From assembly GCA_902806095.1 (NCBI GenBank), contig CADCVF010000014.1, positions 1 through 47,773 of the forward strand: DNA of 47,773 nucleotides, written 5' to 3'. Under the pieces are notes generated by a model that was not told the DNA's origin, ran no database searches, and saw only the letters and a list, made by a program, of their open reading frames with translations. This DNA comes from an uncultured Rubrobacteraceae bacterium (GTDB lineage: Bacteria; Actinomycetota; Rubrobacteria; Rubrobacterales; Rubrobacteraceae). Positions 24,304 through 32,098 of this stretch are shown one piece after another. Made by a program: the position numbers and the translations under genes. Position 1 is the stretch's first letter; the number at the start of each line of letters is the position of its first letter.

Positions 24304-24951
24304 CTAGATCTCACTGTAGAGACCGCCCAGATGCGTAACATCACCGATGCGCTGCATGACGGAGTAACGTGGCGCGCCGCCGCGGATTCGGCCGTGCGGC
24401 CAGAACTGGATCTCTGTAATCGAAGCAGTCGCCAGAGGAAACTCGTGTTGCCACAAGCTATCCGACGAAAAGCCCAGCGCCCATCGGATGGCCGCATCGA
24501 TCGTTCCGGAGTGAGCGAACACAGCGATGTCCTCACGTGGGTGCTGCTCGACCACCTCATTACAGAAGGCCACCACCCGCGCAGAGAACTCGCCGAGCGT
24601 TTCACCATTCTCTACACCTCGGTGCTCGGGACGCCACACGATCAGATCAAGCCGCTGTTGGATCGACTCGAATGAGCCTGTGCCGAGCTGAAACTCGGCC
24701 AGGCGCGGATCGACGCTAGGCCGTACGGCGAGCTGCTGGCACAACGGTGTCGCCGTTTCCAGAGCGCGAGGATACGGGCTCGAGTACACCACTACCGGTC
24801 GAGTGCCTGAGGCGAGTGCGTCGGCAAGCTGTGCCGCCTGACGGTGACCTAACTCGGTGAGCGGTGTGTTCTCATCGTAAGATCCATCGCTCGCTCGTGC
24901 TTGGCCATGCCGGATCAAGAGCAAAGTCGTAGCCGAGAACTCTTCGGACAT
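24304..24951 (-). CDS. Histidine phosphatase family protein
   Basis: 215 residues. The N-terminal LLLIRHGQA is the phospho-histidine RHG motif; YSSPYPRALETA supplies the second arginine; VFAHSGTIDAAIRW supplies the second histidine. Members include phosphoglycerate mutases, alpha-ribazole phosphatases and broad acid phosphatases; the substrate is not predictable here. I place the start at ATG 24951 because GGAGGAGG ends 4 bases before it; the longer open frame to 25047 has no such signal and reads across the end of the PIN gene. The VapBC-like pair lies immediately upstream on the same strand. Confidence 0.85.
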   Translation of the reverse strand: MSEEFSATTLLLIRHGQARASDGSYDENTPLTELGHRQAAQLADALASGTRPVVVYSSPYPRALETATPLCQQLAVRPSVDPRLAEFQLGTGSFESIQQRLDLIVWRPEHRGVENGETLGEFSARVVAFCNEVVEQHPREDIAVFAHSGTIDAAIRWALGFSSDSLWQHEFPLATASITEIQFWPHGRIRGGAPRYSVMQRIGDVTHLGGLYSEI

Positions 24952-24983
24952 GAAACCTCCTCCGCAGCTCCCTCGCCCCGCGG

Positions 24984-25397
24984 TCAGTGCTCGTTGATGA
25001 CGAGCTTTACGCCCGTCAACCCAAGGTGGACGTCCGTTGACCAGCACGTCCCGACTCTGCGCTCCTGCCTCATGTGGAGGCCTACGGCGTCGGTGAGCGT
25101 GAGGTCTTGATCTGAGAACCTGCGTAGCAGCCGTGTCGCGCCAGCCTGCTCAGCAGAGCCCACACGCGCGACCTTCAGCGGTTTGAGGTCTTCGATCAAC
25201 GCGAGAAACTGCAGCGCCCGGAACCGATCGTAGCGCCGCAGAAACCATGCATGCCCTTCGGCAATCACCAGGCTCGTCGTGAAGATTCCAGGCAGTTCCG
25301 AGAACAACCGGCGAAAGTGCGCGTGATGTGTATCCGATCGGTCATCGAAGGCAATAAATGCCGAGGTATCAACGTAAACCTCAGTCTTTTCGACCAT
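24984..25397 (-). CDS. PIN-domain toxin (VapC-like)
   Basis: 137 residues. PIN-domain acidic residues are visible: Asp in VYVDTSAFIA at the N-terminus, Glu in VIAEGHAWF, and Asp in DLTLTDAVGLHM with a further Asp in CWSTDVHLGL. VapC toxins are Mg-dependent RNases acting on tRNA or rRNA. Its first 17 bp overlap the antitoxin gene, the usual antitoxin-first order with coupled translation. It starts TACTTTCCACC-like on the complementary strand without a separate promoter. All acidic residues needed seem intact. Confidence 0.83.
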   Translation of the reverse strand: MVEKTEVYVDTSAFIAFDDRSDTHHAHFRRLFSELPGIFTTSLVIAEGHAWFLRRYDRFRALQFLALIEDLKPLKVARVGSAEQAGATRLLRRFSDQDLTLTDAVGLHMRQERRVGTCWSTDVHLGLTGVKLVINEH

Positions 25398-25605
25398 AGA
25401 CTACGTCGTCGATGTTCTGGCTCGATCGAGGATCCCCGGACTCAACCATCCCCGCATAGCGCATCCAGGGTTTGGCCTCATCAGCAGGGATCATCGTACG
25501 CAGCGAACGTCGCAGCAACTCCGCCAGCGATATTCCAAGACGCTCCGCCTCACGCTTCGCAGCAAGGTACTCCTTCTCCGTCAAACTGATCTGGGTACGA
25601 ATCAT
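25381..25605 (-). CDS. Ribbon-helix-helix antitoxin (VapB-like)
   Basis: 74 residues. The beta strand MIRTQISLTEKEYLAAKREAE and the helix pair LGISLAELLRRSL form a ribbon-helix-helix DNA-binding domain; the C-terminal half (PWMRYAGMVESGDPRSSQNID) is the flexible part that usually wraps the toxin. It represses its own operon together with the toxin. No ribosome binding site precedes ATG 25605; the likely -10 (TAGCCT) ends 6 bp before the ATG, so the mRNA may be leaderless. The start codon lies inside a long inverted repeat. Confidence 0.82.
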   Translation of the reverse strand: MIRTQISLTEKEYLAAKREAERLGISLAELLRRSLRTMIPADEAKPWMRYAGMVESGDPRSSQNIDDVVYGRKD

Positions 25606-25635
25606 GATAACAGGCTAGCACGTTTTGTTATCATG
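25603..25635. promoter_or_regulatory. Inverted-repeat operator of the VapBC-like operon
   Basis: CATGATAAC (25603-25611) and GTTATCATG (25627-25635) are perfect inverted copies separated by 15 bp, extending to TGATAACA-N13-TGTTATCA. Half-site centres are about two helical turns apart. The left half contains the antitoxin start codon. This suits autoregulation by the ribbon-helix-helix protein. Confidence 0.6.
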
Positions 25636-25666
25636 TTGCTATGTTCCGGACCGTCGCCTATTGTGC

Positions 25667-25717
25667 TCACGGGAAACGGATGCCGAGCTTGATCGAACAC
25701 TCGGGATGCTCGTCTAT
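25667..25717 (-). pseudogene. 3'-end fragment of a medium-chain dehydrogenase gene
   Basis: The minus strand encodes IDEHPECSIKLGIRFP followed by a stop, matching the last 16 residues of the dehydrogenase at 30,892 (IDEHPERSIKLGIRFP) with one residue changed. At DNA level about 43-45 of 50 bp agree. Upstream of this the similarity ends at once. It is a relic of a duplicated or rearranged dehydrogenase gene, not a functional gene. Confidence 0.7.
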
Positions 25718-25992
25718 TGAGGATCTGACCAGATCTCTGTTGCAGCCATCGGGATGAGTCTCGGAACACAAACAGGGAGCTACGATTTCGGGTGTTGTGG
25801 AGTGAGCATGAATCAGAGTTATCCTTGACCCTAGCTTAGAGCTTCCGCCAATAGGCATCGAAGTCGCATGACAAACGGGCACGAAATGTTCCATCATCCG
25901 GGAAGGTCTCTACGCTACCCGACGAAGGAGGGTACCCGTGCCCCACTACTGCTAGGAGGGGCGACCATCCCGATGATCATGAGCCCTAATCT
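25718..25992. other. Intergenic stretch with no convincing gene
   Basis: Part of a 540-bp gap between vapB and a small exported-protein gene. Base composition is more AT-rich than the flanks. An AAGGAGG followed by GTG at about 25949 opens only a five-codon frame. TTAGAGCTTCCG occurs twice (near 25835 and 25999). Nothing else is recognised; it looks like decayed sequence. Confidence 0.4.
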
Positions 25993-26023
25993 AGCAAGTT
26001 AGAGCTTCCGTCTCTAACTTGTT
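25993..26023. terminator. Hairpin with 12-bp stem
   Basis: AGCAAGTTAGAG (25993-26004) pairs with CTCTAACTTGTT (26012-26023) through a 7-base loop, with one G.U pair. No clear T-run follows on either strand, so its role is open. Confidence 0.4.
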
Positions 26024-26079
26024 ATTCGGCGTCACCCCACCTTGGCTGCAGTTCGGCGCTCGTCGTTGAAAGGCATCAT

Positions 26080-26120
26080 CGGGTCAGGTCTCATTACGAT
26101 AACGAGACCTGACCCGTTTT
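26080..26120 (+). terminator. Strong rho-independent terminator, plus strand
   Basis: CGGGTCAGGTCTC (26080-26092) and GAGACCTGACCCG (26104-26116) form a perfect 13-bp stem with an 11-base loop, followed by TTTTCTT. The T-tract is on the plus strand, yet no plus-strand protein gene lies upstream within 2 kb. It may end a small RNA, or serve as a barrier protecting the minus-strand genes. Confidence 0.65.
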
Positions 26121-26149
26121 CTTCCACGTCTATTGAGGTCCGAGGAATC

Positions 26150-26653
26150 TTACCACCGTAGGTGGCCTCTATAGGGGAAGTTTCCCGCTTCGATGTCGTC
26201 CTTCATGTCAATTCGCCCGGTGACACCCTCGAAGTCACCTGTGCCACTGCCCTCTACGATAGGATGTTGACAACGCCCAAAGATCTCTGTAGCCGGGTCG
26301 GTCACATCTTCGTACTTCGCCTCGAATCGGTAAGTCGTTTCGAACGTACCGGATCCATCCGAGGCAACGAAGAGCTCGGTTCCCGTCTCTCGGTAGGTCC
26401 CACTTGGCGAGCTTACTGCGGTCTCGACGAATGTGTAGAGACAACCTTCTTCCAAGTCCCCGCTCATGACGAGGGCATAGGCGGCGCCCGCACCTTCGGG
26501 GTCAACACAGTCACCCTCTTCGGCATAAGAGCCGATTCCCGATATCTGCGTGGCTCCCCCTGCGAACGCCGGAGACGGAGCCGTCGAAACAACACCGATA
26601 AATGCCACTATCGCCAGAGTAATGAGCGTTAAGATTGTTAATCGTCGTTCCAT
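26150..26653 (-). CDS. Small exported protein of unknown function
   Basis: 167 residues from ATG 26653, chosen because AGGAGAT lies 7 bases upstream; the open frame to 26746 is longer but unsupported. Residues 1-31 are a Sec signal peptide (MERR, hydrophobic core, AFA). The mature part is acidic, Gly/Thr-rich and probably all-beta, ending in GSGTGDFEGVTGRIDM...YRGHLRW. The G-x-G-x-F-x-G-x-T-G pattern recalls the small beta-barrel proteins of the DUF3224/allene-oxide-cyclase-like group, but I do not assign it. Two cysteines could form a disulfide. It is downstream of another small exported protein and a LuxR-type regulator gene lies upstream of both, on the same strand. Confidence 0.65.
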   Translation of the reverse strand: MERRLTILTLITLAIVAFIGVVSTAPSPAFAGGATQISGIGSYAEEGDCVDPEGAGAAYALVMSGDLEEGCLYTFVETAVSSPSGTYRETGTELFVASDGSGTFETTYRFEAKYEDVTDPATEIFGRCQHPIVEGSGTGDFEGVTGRIDMKDDIEAGNFPYRGHLRW

Positions 26654-26742
26654 GATTCTTATCTCCTGTTCAGTGATCCTTGTTGGAGCGGCGCTCCTCC
26701 ACCAATCGACGTCCTCTGCAAGGAGGGCCATCACGGAAGAGT

Positions 26743-26967
26743 TCATTTATTGTGAATGTCCCATCCGTAGTTTTCGCCTCCGGCATCCATATTCGCGGGG
26801 GCTGCTGCCGCGTCGGGGTTGCCGCCGCCACTGTCGCTCGCGGAGCTTGCTGCTGGCTGCAACGTGATGAGCAACGTGGACAACGTTACCACCACTACGA
26901 ACAACACGGTCGTGGTTAGTGCCAATGCCGCCGTCAGCATCGGTCGGTGGTCGAATCTAGCAATCAT
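26743..26967 (-). CDS. Small single-span membrane or exported protein
   Basis: 74 residues from ATG 26967, with AAGGAAGGAAG directly upstream. Residues 11-40 are strongly hydrophobic (LTAALALTTTVLFVVVVTLSTLLI), then a Ser/Ala/Gly/Asp-rich tail of about 30 residues rich in small residues and ending WDIHNK. This could be an anchored or secreted peptide; there is no lipobox. It is 89 bp upstream of the next exported-protein gene and probably co-transcribed. The family is not recognised, and the gene call rests on the ribosome binding site and the signal/anchor. Confidence 0.5.
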   Translation of the reverse strand: MIARFDHRPMLTAALALTTTVLFVVVVTLSTLLITLQPAASSASDSGGGNPDAAAAPANMDAGGENYGWDIHNK

Positions 26968-27057
26968 CGCTTCCTTCCTTTCTCCGTTGACCTTACTGTC
27001 GAGGAGCATGATGGCGCTGCAGAGTTGCAGAGAGATCGGCCAAATGGCCCAATAGGG

Positions 27058-27100
27058 ATGCCCATATTGCCGGTGAGGGACAATGGGCATAAATGCCCAC
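27058..27100. promoter_or_regulatory. Palindromic ATGCCCA repeats upstream of the exported-protein genes
   Basis: A perfect 16-bp palindrome TGGGCATAAATGCCCA (27084-27099) is accompanied by a further ATGCCCAT (27058-27065) inverted relative to ATGGGCAT (27083-27090). The cluster sits 90-130 bp ahead of the 74-residue protein gene and just after the LuxR-type gene. It is a plausible operator, possibly for that regulator. Confidence 0.45.
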
Positions 27101-27154
27101 AAGGAAGCTACAGAGCAGGGGAACCTATAAAGATAGAGTAAGACGTACAGTGGG

Positions 27155-29755
27155 TCATGCGAGCCCGTGTTCTAGGGCGAAGCGTGTAGCGGCGACCCGA
27201 GAGCTCACTCCGAGCTTGTGGTAGATGGAGTTGAGGTGCCTCTGGACGGTGCGGGGGCTGAGGAAGAGTCTTTGGGCGACCTGGACGTTGGTCATTCCGG
27301 TAGCTACCAGCCCTAGTACCTCAATCTCCCGAGGAGTGAGCCCGGCCGGATGCTCGGACACGGGCGCTGAGAGTTGCTCAGTGGGCGCAGCGGAGGAGGT
27401 AATGGTGGAGAGTTCCTCTTCCGATAGGGCGTACTCGACGGCCTCCTCTAGTTCCATGGCTCTTCCCTCCGCCAGCGCCGCTTCCCACCTCTCCTCTATT
27501 CGAGAGCGAGCAGCCACCAAGTAGGGCTCCTGCACCGCACGCTCGCTGGGTGACTGCTGGTAGCCTATCGCTTCGCGCAGCGCCTGCGCAGCCCCAAACA
27601 GCTTGGCTGCCCGTTCTGCCTCTCCTTTAGTCCCGACGGCGCACGCCAACCCCTCCAGGCTCTCTGTCGCCATCAGTTTGTTGCCCAGTTTCTGGGACAG
27701 CCTCAGGTTCTCTTCGTGCCATGTCTTAGCCTGCTCTTGGTCTCCTCGCAGAAGCGCCGCCCACCCCAGTCTTTCGAGTGTCCCTGGGATCCTTGCGTGG
27801 CCCCCTAGATTTGCCCCTTGCTTTCGGACCAGCGCAGTGGCTTCCGAGTTGACCGTCATCGCCCGTTCTTGGTCGCCTTGGAGCATGAACTCGCACGCCA
27901 GGGCGCTCAAGAAATTTGGGAGAGGTGTCGTGTATCCCGACTCTCGGCAAAGGGCGAGGCCCTCCTCGTAGAATTGCGTTGCCCGCTCATGGTCGCCCTG
28001 GACGCTCGACACTCTTCCTAGGTTGAGCAGCGACCACACAACAGTGTACTTGTCCTCAGCTTCCCGGCCGAGTGCCAAGCTTTCTCTGGAAAGCTCTGTA
28101 GCCTGCTCGTAGTCGCCCCGTATCTCCGCCGTGATCCCCAGCAGGCGCAGTAAGGAAGCGGCTACGCTGGCCTCGATGTCTAGTTGCGCGCGCAGCTTGA
28201 GGCCTTCCTCAGCGGCGGCCACTGCCCGATCTACATCGCCCAGTCCCAATGCCATGTAGCCTACCCCATCCAGGGCCCTAGCCCGCGCTGATGACGCCCG
28301 GCCACCTTTCGCAAGCGCTTGCTCTAACCACCTGCGCCCCTCGTCGAAGTACCCCCGCGCTTCCCAGAACCACCAGAATGCTACTGCCATATGCAGCCCT
28401 AGTTCAGGTTCCCCTCGCTCGAGCGCCCAAGAGAGTGCCCCCCTCAGGTTGTCGTGCTCGGCCTCCAGACGATCCAGCCACGTCGCTTGCTCCGCTCCCC
28501 TCATCTCCATCTCGGTCTTTTCTGCTATACCGAGGAAGAACTCGGCGTGGCGGCGTCGAGCCTCCTCGACTTCGTCGCTCTCCTCGAGCTTATCTAGCGC
28601 GTACTGGCGCACGGGTTCGAGTAGCCTGTAGCGCGCACCTCCCGGGTCGCCCCCTCTGACCATGACCAGAGACTTCTCCACGAGCCCGGAGAGCAGATCA
28701 AGTACTTCTCTCTCCTCCACGCCGTCGCCTGAGCCCACGGCCTCTGAGGCCTCAAGAGTCCATCCTCCCGCAAATACCGAGATCTTCCTGAACAACTTGC
28801 GCTCGGACTCTGAGAGCAAATCGTAGCTCCACCCCAGCGCTCCCTGTAGCGTACGGTGCCTTGGCACCGCCGTACGTCCTCCGCGCGTCAAGAGCTCCAG
28901 AGATCCTCCGAGCCTCTGCGAGATCTGCCCGACTGAGAGTGTACCTACCCGCGCAGCGGCAAGCTCAATGGCAAGCGGGATGCCCTCCAGCATCCGGCAG
29001 ATGTCGGCTACCGCAAGGGCGTTGGGTGGGCTCAAGGAGAAGGTGGGATCACGCTCCCTGGCTCGCTCGAGGAACAGCCGCACCGACTCGTAACCTCCTA
29101 GCTCCTCTGATGAGGGCGTGCCCTGAGGCTCGGGCACCGAGAGCGGAGGGACGACCCACCTGATCTCTCCTTCCACTCCTATTGCTTCGCGGCTTGTTGC
29201 CATGATCCGCAAGTGCGAGCATGAATCAAGGAGCCTGTCCACAAGCCTCGCGACTGCCTCCAGGAGGTGCTCGCAGTTGTCCAGGATGAGGAGCAACTCT
29301 CGGTTGCGCAAGACCTCGGCGAGGGTATCGGCAAGTGGCTGTGCGGGCCGCTCGGGTACCTTTAGGGCCTCGGCCACCGCCTTAGGCACCAGTACCTCCT
29401 CAGAGAGGGGAGCAAACTCCACAAGCCACACCCCGTTCGGGTAGGCCTCGACGAGGTCACGGGTCACCTCCAGGGCGAGACGTGTCTTGCCCGAACCGCC
29501 CACGCCGGTGAGAGTAAAGAGCCGTGTCACGGCCAACTCACGTTTGACCTCTTCTATCTCTCGCTCACGGCCGACGAAGCTGCTCCTCGGAGCGGGCAGA
29601 TTGTGCTGAGGGGTGCTGGAAGGCTTGTGTGCTCTGCGGGTGCTCAAAGAGTATCCCTTTTGTAGTCCGACCACTTGCCTTGAAGGAAGAAGCCAGTAGC
29701 CTTGCGTTCCTGCTTGGGGCAGGGCTCCATTCTCCTCGCGGCGCTTGTGCACCAA
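27155..29755 (-). CDS. Large LuxR-family transcriptional regulator with ATPase and TPR-like domains (LAL/AfsR-like)
   Basis: 866 residues. After a basic N-terminal 50 residues come FVGREREIEEV and a P-loop LTGVGGSGKTRL (about 82-93), then LLLILDNCEHLLEAVA (Walker B) of the NB-ARC/STAND type. A long helical middle part contains TPR-like repeats (GDYEQATELSRESLALG, GDHERATQFYEEGLALC, GDQERAMTVNSEATAL). The C-terminal 65 residues are a LuxR helix-turn-helix, LTPREIEVLGLVATGMTNVQVAQRLF...VQRHLNSIYHKLG. Such proteins activate transcription on sensing an unknown ligand or nucleotide state. The start is TTG 29755 or the adjacent GTG 29752; both lack a good ribosome binding site, so the N-terminus is uncertain. 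The two small exported-protein genes downstream are plausible targets. Confidence 0.85.
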   Translation of the reverse strand: MVHKRREENGALPQAGTQGYWLLPSRQVVGLQKGYSLSTRRAHKPSSTPQHNLPAPRSSFVGREREIEEVKRELAVTRLFTLTGVGGSGKTRLALEVTRDLVEAYPNGVWLVEFAPLSEEVLVPKAVAEALKVPERPAQPLADTLAEVLRNRELLLILDNCEHLLEAVARLVDRLLDSCSHLRIMATSREAIGVEGEIRWVVPPLSVPEPQGTPSSEELGGYESVRLFLERARERDPTFSLSPPNALAVADICRMLEGIPLAIELAAARVGTLSVGQISQRLGGSLELLTRGGRTAVPRHRTLQGALGWSYDLLSESERKLFRKISVFAGGWTLEASEAVGSGDGVEEREVLDLLSGLVEKSLVMVRGGDPGGARYRLLEPVRQYALDKLEESDEVEEARRRHAEFFLGIAEKTEMEMRGAEQATWLDRLEAEHDNLRGALSWALERGEPELGLHMAVAFWWFWEARGYFDEGRRWLEQALAKGGRASSARARALDGVGYMALGLGDVDRAVAAAEEGLKLRAQLDIEASVAASLLRLLGITAEIRGDYEQATELSRESLALGREAEDKYTVVWSLLNLGRVSSVQGDHERATQFYEEGLALCRESGYTTPLPNFLSALACEFMLQGDQERAMTVNSEATALVRKQGANLGGHARIPGTLERLGWAALLRGDQEQAKTWHEENLRLSQKLGNKLMATESLEGLACAVGTKGEAERAAKLFGAAQALREAIGYQQSPSERAVQEPYLVAARSRIEERWEAALAEGRAMELEEAVEYALSEEELSTITSSAAPTEQLSAPVSEHPAGLTPREIEVLGLVATGMTNVQVAQRLFLSPRTVQRHLNSIYHKLGVSSRVAATRFALEHGLA

Positions 29756-29838
29756 CCCGTCATCATTGTAGCAATCGGTCTAATGCGTCGTCGCGTGACG
29801 CCCAAGAGGACGACGTGGGTGGGATGCGGAGCAGTGCA

Positions 29839-30795
29839 TTAGTCGCGAACGAGGCTGCACAGCCTCTCGCCCGAGATGCCGCTGATCACGAGCCGCTCCT
29901 TCGCGTTGCTGAGCAACTTCTGCGTCCAATCGACAGCTCCTCCATCAGCAAGCTCCAACGAACGACCGGATGGCAGGATGGCGTGAATATGAAAGCAGAT
30001 CTCGGAGTAGTAGCCCCGGCCAGTCTGCCGGGACGGGTCGAATCGGAAGTCTACATCGGGGAACTGACCTTCCAAGGCAGCGATGACGCGCGAGCCGAAG
30101 CTTCCGTAGGAGGAGTCCGATGCGAGATCCGTCACGGAAACGCGCAGGGACGGACTCGGTCCGGCGAACGACCGCGCCGCGTGGAGGTAGAAACGCACGT
30201 GTTCCGAGAGAGCTTCGATCTGAAATCGTCCGCCGCCGACATCCCGACCAGCGCTGCAGAGCATGAACAGGCGGAAATGCGGCAGCAGGTGAGGATCTTC
30301 GTAGGCCTGAGTCCGCAGTAGCCGGTGGCTCGCCGCAAGGTGAACCGGAGTCGGAGCTTTCGGCTTCTGCCGAAGCAGTGCGCGGCGTCGCAGCGCACAC
30401 TCCAGCGCAAGAACGTTCGTCGCGTCGGAAACAACCTCGACATTACGAATCGTCGCGAGAGACTTGTTCTGGCTGACGGTTGCTATGACCGAGTTCGTCC
30501 CGAGTGGACACACGGGCGAGAGCTCGATAGGTTCGAACTCTTCGGGCAATGAAGCGAACGCCACCTGGTCCCAACGCAGTAGGTCGCCTGGGTCGGTCGT
30601 TGCCGGCCGAACGAACCGGTTCGATTCGAAGTCCGACAGAACAGCGGCAGGGCTTCGGTGGTCAGCACGACGGCGATACACCTCGAGAAGGAGCGAGTGA
30701 AGATCAGCAGGTTCCAAGCGTTCTGTGAGGAGCGCGGCCAGATCCGCAACTCCCGTTTCTCGCTCTATGCGTCCGAGGATCTCGTCTATTCCCAT
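29839..30795 (-). CDS. Conserved-looking cytoplasmic protein of unknown function
   Basis: 318 residues, soluble, no signal or membrane segments. Notable strings are SPVCPLGTNSVIATVSQN, EVVSDATNVLALECALRRR, LAASHRLLR and, at the end, WTQKLLSNAKERLVISGISGERLCSL. The pattern of a Gly-rich loop, an RNVEVVSD-type segment and a repeated His/Arg motif recalls the class II aminoacyl-tRNA-synthetase/HisZ-like core, but that is an impression, not an assignment. The gene stands alone in the accessory stretch, with the dehydrogenase gene upstream and the LuxR gene downstream on the same strand. ATG 30795 is the first start; GGAATGGG-like weak ribosome site. Confidence 0.7.
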   Translation of the reverse strand: MGIDEILGRIERETGVADLAALLTERLEPADLHSLLLEVYRRRADHRSPAAVLSDFESNRFVRPATTDPGDLLRWDQVAFASLPEEFEPIELSPVCPLGTNSVIATVSQNKSLATIRNVEVVSDATNVLALECALRRRALLRQKPKAPTPVHLAASHRLLRTQAYEDPHLLPHFRLFMLCSAGRDVGGGRFQIEALSEHVRFYLHAARSFAGPSPSLRVSVTDLASDSSYGSFGSRVIAALEGQFPDVDFRFDPSRQTGRGYYSEICFHIHAILPSGRSLELADGGAVDWTQKLLSNAKERLVISGISGERLCSLVRD

Positions 30796-30891
30796 TCCCG
30801 ACTCACCGCCTGATTGTTAGACAGTTTGACGAGGCGACCGGCTAGAGGTTCTTTGCATCATACGAATCCTGGAGTGATAGCCACCCACCTT

Positions 30892-32004
30892 CTACGGGAA
30901 GCGGATTCCGAGCTTGATCGAACGCTCGGGGTGCTCGTCGATCTCACGGTATGCCTCGACACTCTCCTCGAAAGGCACCACCGGCGTCACGATACCTTCT
31001 GTACGGAGACGGCCTGAAGCAAGCCAGCCGAGCGCCACCTCCACCAGCCGCTCCAGTGTCCATGTGGGGGCCTCGCGTAGCGGCAGGCTCTCAACGCGGG
31101 CGGAGACGAGCTGCTGGCGGTTGACGTGGAACTCGTCGCCTAGCCTGAGTCCGGCGGCGTCCCCGCCATAGAAGGAGATCATGCAGATCGTTCCTCCGAA
31201 CCTCGTGGCGCGGATGGCGTGGTGCAGCGCCGCAACACTCCCCGAAGCTTCGATCGCGACGTCAACGCCGCGCTGGCCGAACTGCGTCGGCACCTCCCAG
31301 TAGCCGCCGAGCACGCGCGCGCCATCAGGAGGCTCGACTTCCGATTGCGGAGCACCTGAGATGCGCCTGATGGCCATCCCCGCATCGCCGTCGCCGGCTA
31401 GCGGGTCGAGCACCGTGTCAGCGCCTAAAGCGTTCGCAACATCGCGGCGCGCCTCGATTGGGTCAACCCCTATTACCCGGTCAGCCCCGGCGATGCGGGC
31501 CATCTGGACGGCCATCAGGCCTATCGCGCCGAGTCCGAAGACGGCGACCTGATCCCCAAGACGGATCGAAGCGTCACGTATCGCCAGCGCCATGACCGCA
31601 GGGTCGAGACAAACCACCGCCTCAGCTCCGAGACCGTCGGGCAACGGATCTACCGACTCCTCATCGACGGTGTGTGTCTCGCGGACAGAGAGGTGCCCGA
31701 AGACCCTGTCCCCTACACGGAAACGCTCTACCTCGGGCCCGACCTCTGTGACAACGCCGACCGCCATGTTGCCGAGCGGGAAGTTGCGTGGCCCTTCGCC
31801 CGCCGGGCGTGGGATCATACACCCCCACTCAGGGTCGTAAGGCCTGCTCGCCGAAGGCTCGTTCCGATACCCGACCATCTCCGTCCCGTGCTTGGGCGAG
31901 GCGAACTCGGTCCGGATGCGGATCTGGCGCAGCCTTAACTCCTGCTCCTCATACTCCCGCAATACAGGCTTCCGCGGCTCCAGAGCTATCAACTCATGTG
32001 GCAT
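30892..32004 (-). CDS. Medium-chain dehydrogenase/reductase without canonical zinc ligands
   Basis: 370 residues. The Rossmann part is clear (VAVFGLGAIGLMAVQMARIAGADRVIGVD, then GVDVAIEASG). The N-terminal catalytic domain has FASPKHGTEM where zinc enzymes carry a Cys-Gly-Thr/Ser-Asp motif, and no four-cysteine structural-zinc lobe is visible, so metal use is doubtful. Substrate is probably a sugar or polyol given the neighbours. ATG 32004 is supported by GAGGAGGTT about 7 bases upstream; the open frame to 32034 is not. It is transcribed leftward from control array B. Its last 16 codons recur as a relic at 25,667. Confidence 0.85.
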   Translation of the reverse strand: MPHELIALEPRKPVLREYEEQELRLRQIRIRTEFASPKHGTEMVGYRNEPSASRPYDPEWGCMIPRPAGEGPRNFPLGNMAVGVVTEVGPEVERFRVGDRVFGHLSVRETHTVDEESVDPLPDGLGAEAVVCLDPAVMALAIRDASIRLGDQVAVFGLGAIGLMAVQMARIAGADRVIGVDPIEARRDVANALGADTVLDPLAGDGDAGMAIRRISGAPQSEVEPPDGARVLGGYWEVPTQFGQRGVDVAIEASGSVAALHHAIRATRFGGTICMISFYGGDAAGLRLGDEFHVNRQQLVSARVESLPLREAPTWTLERLVEVALGWLASGRLRTEGIVTPVVPFEESVEAYREIDEHPERSIKLGIRFP

Positions 32005-32064
32005 CGCTGTGAACCTCCTCGTGTCCGTCCGCAATCGTCAACCCGCCCGCGCCGGTGCGGACTC

Positions 32065-32094
32065 TTGATCCGCCGCGAGAAGATAGTCTATACT
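32065..32094 (+). promoter_or_regulatory. Rightward promoter of array B
   Basis: TTGATC (32065-32070) and TATACT (32089-32094), 18 bp apart, would start transcription near 32101 for the sugar ABC operon, whose first codon is at 32265. This leaves an untranslated leader of about 160 bases in which I see no known riboswitch. Confidence 0.6.
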
Positions 32095-32098
32095 GTGG

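Noticed and set aside
25949-25966. Five-codon frame after a good AAGGAGG in the gap
   Set aside because: Far too short to call a gene; possibly the remains of a decayed start.
26162-26632. Plus-strand 156-residue frame over the exported-protein gene
   Set aside because: The minus-strand reading has a signal peptide and ribosome site; this frame has neither.
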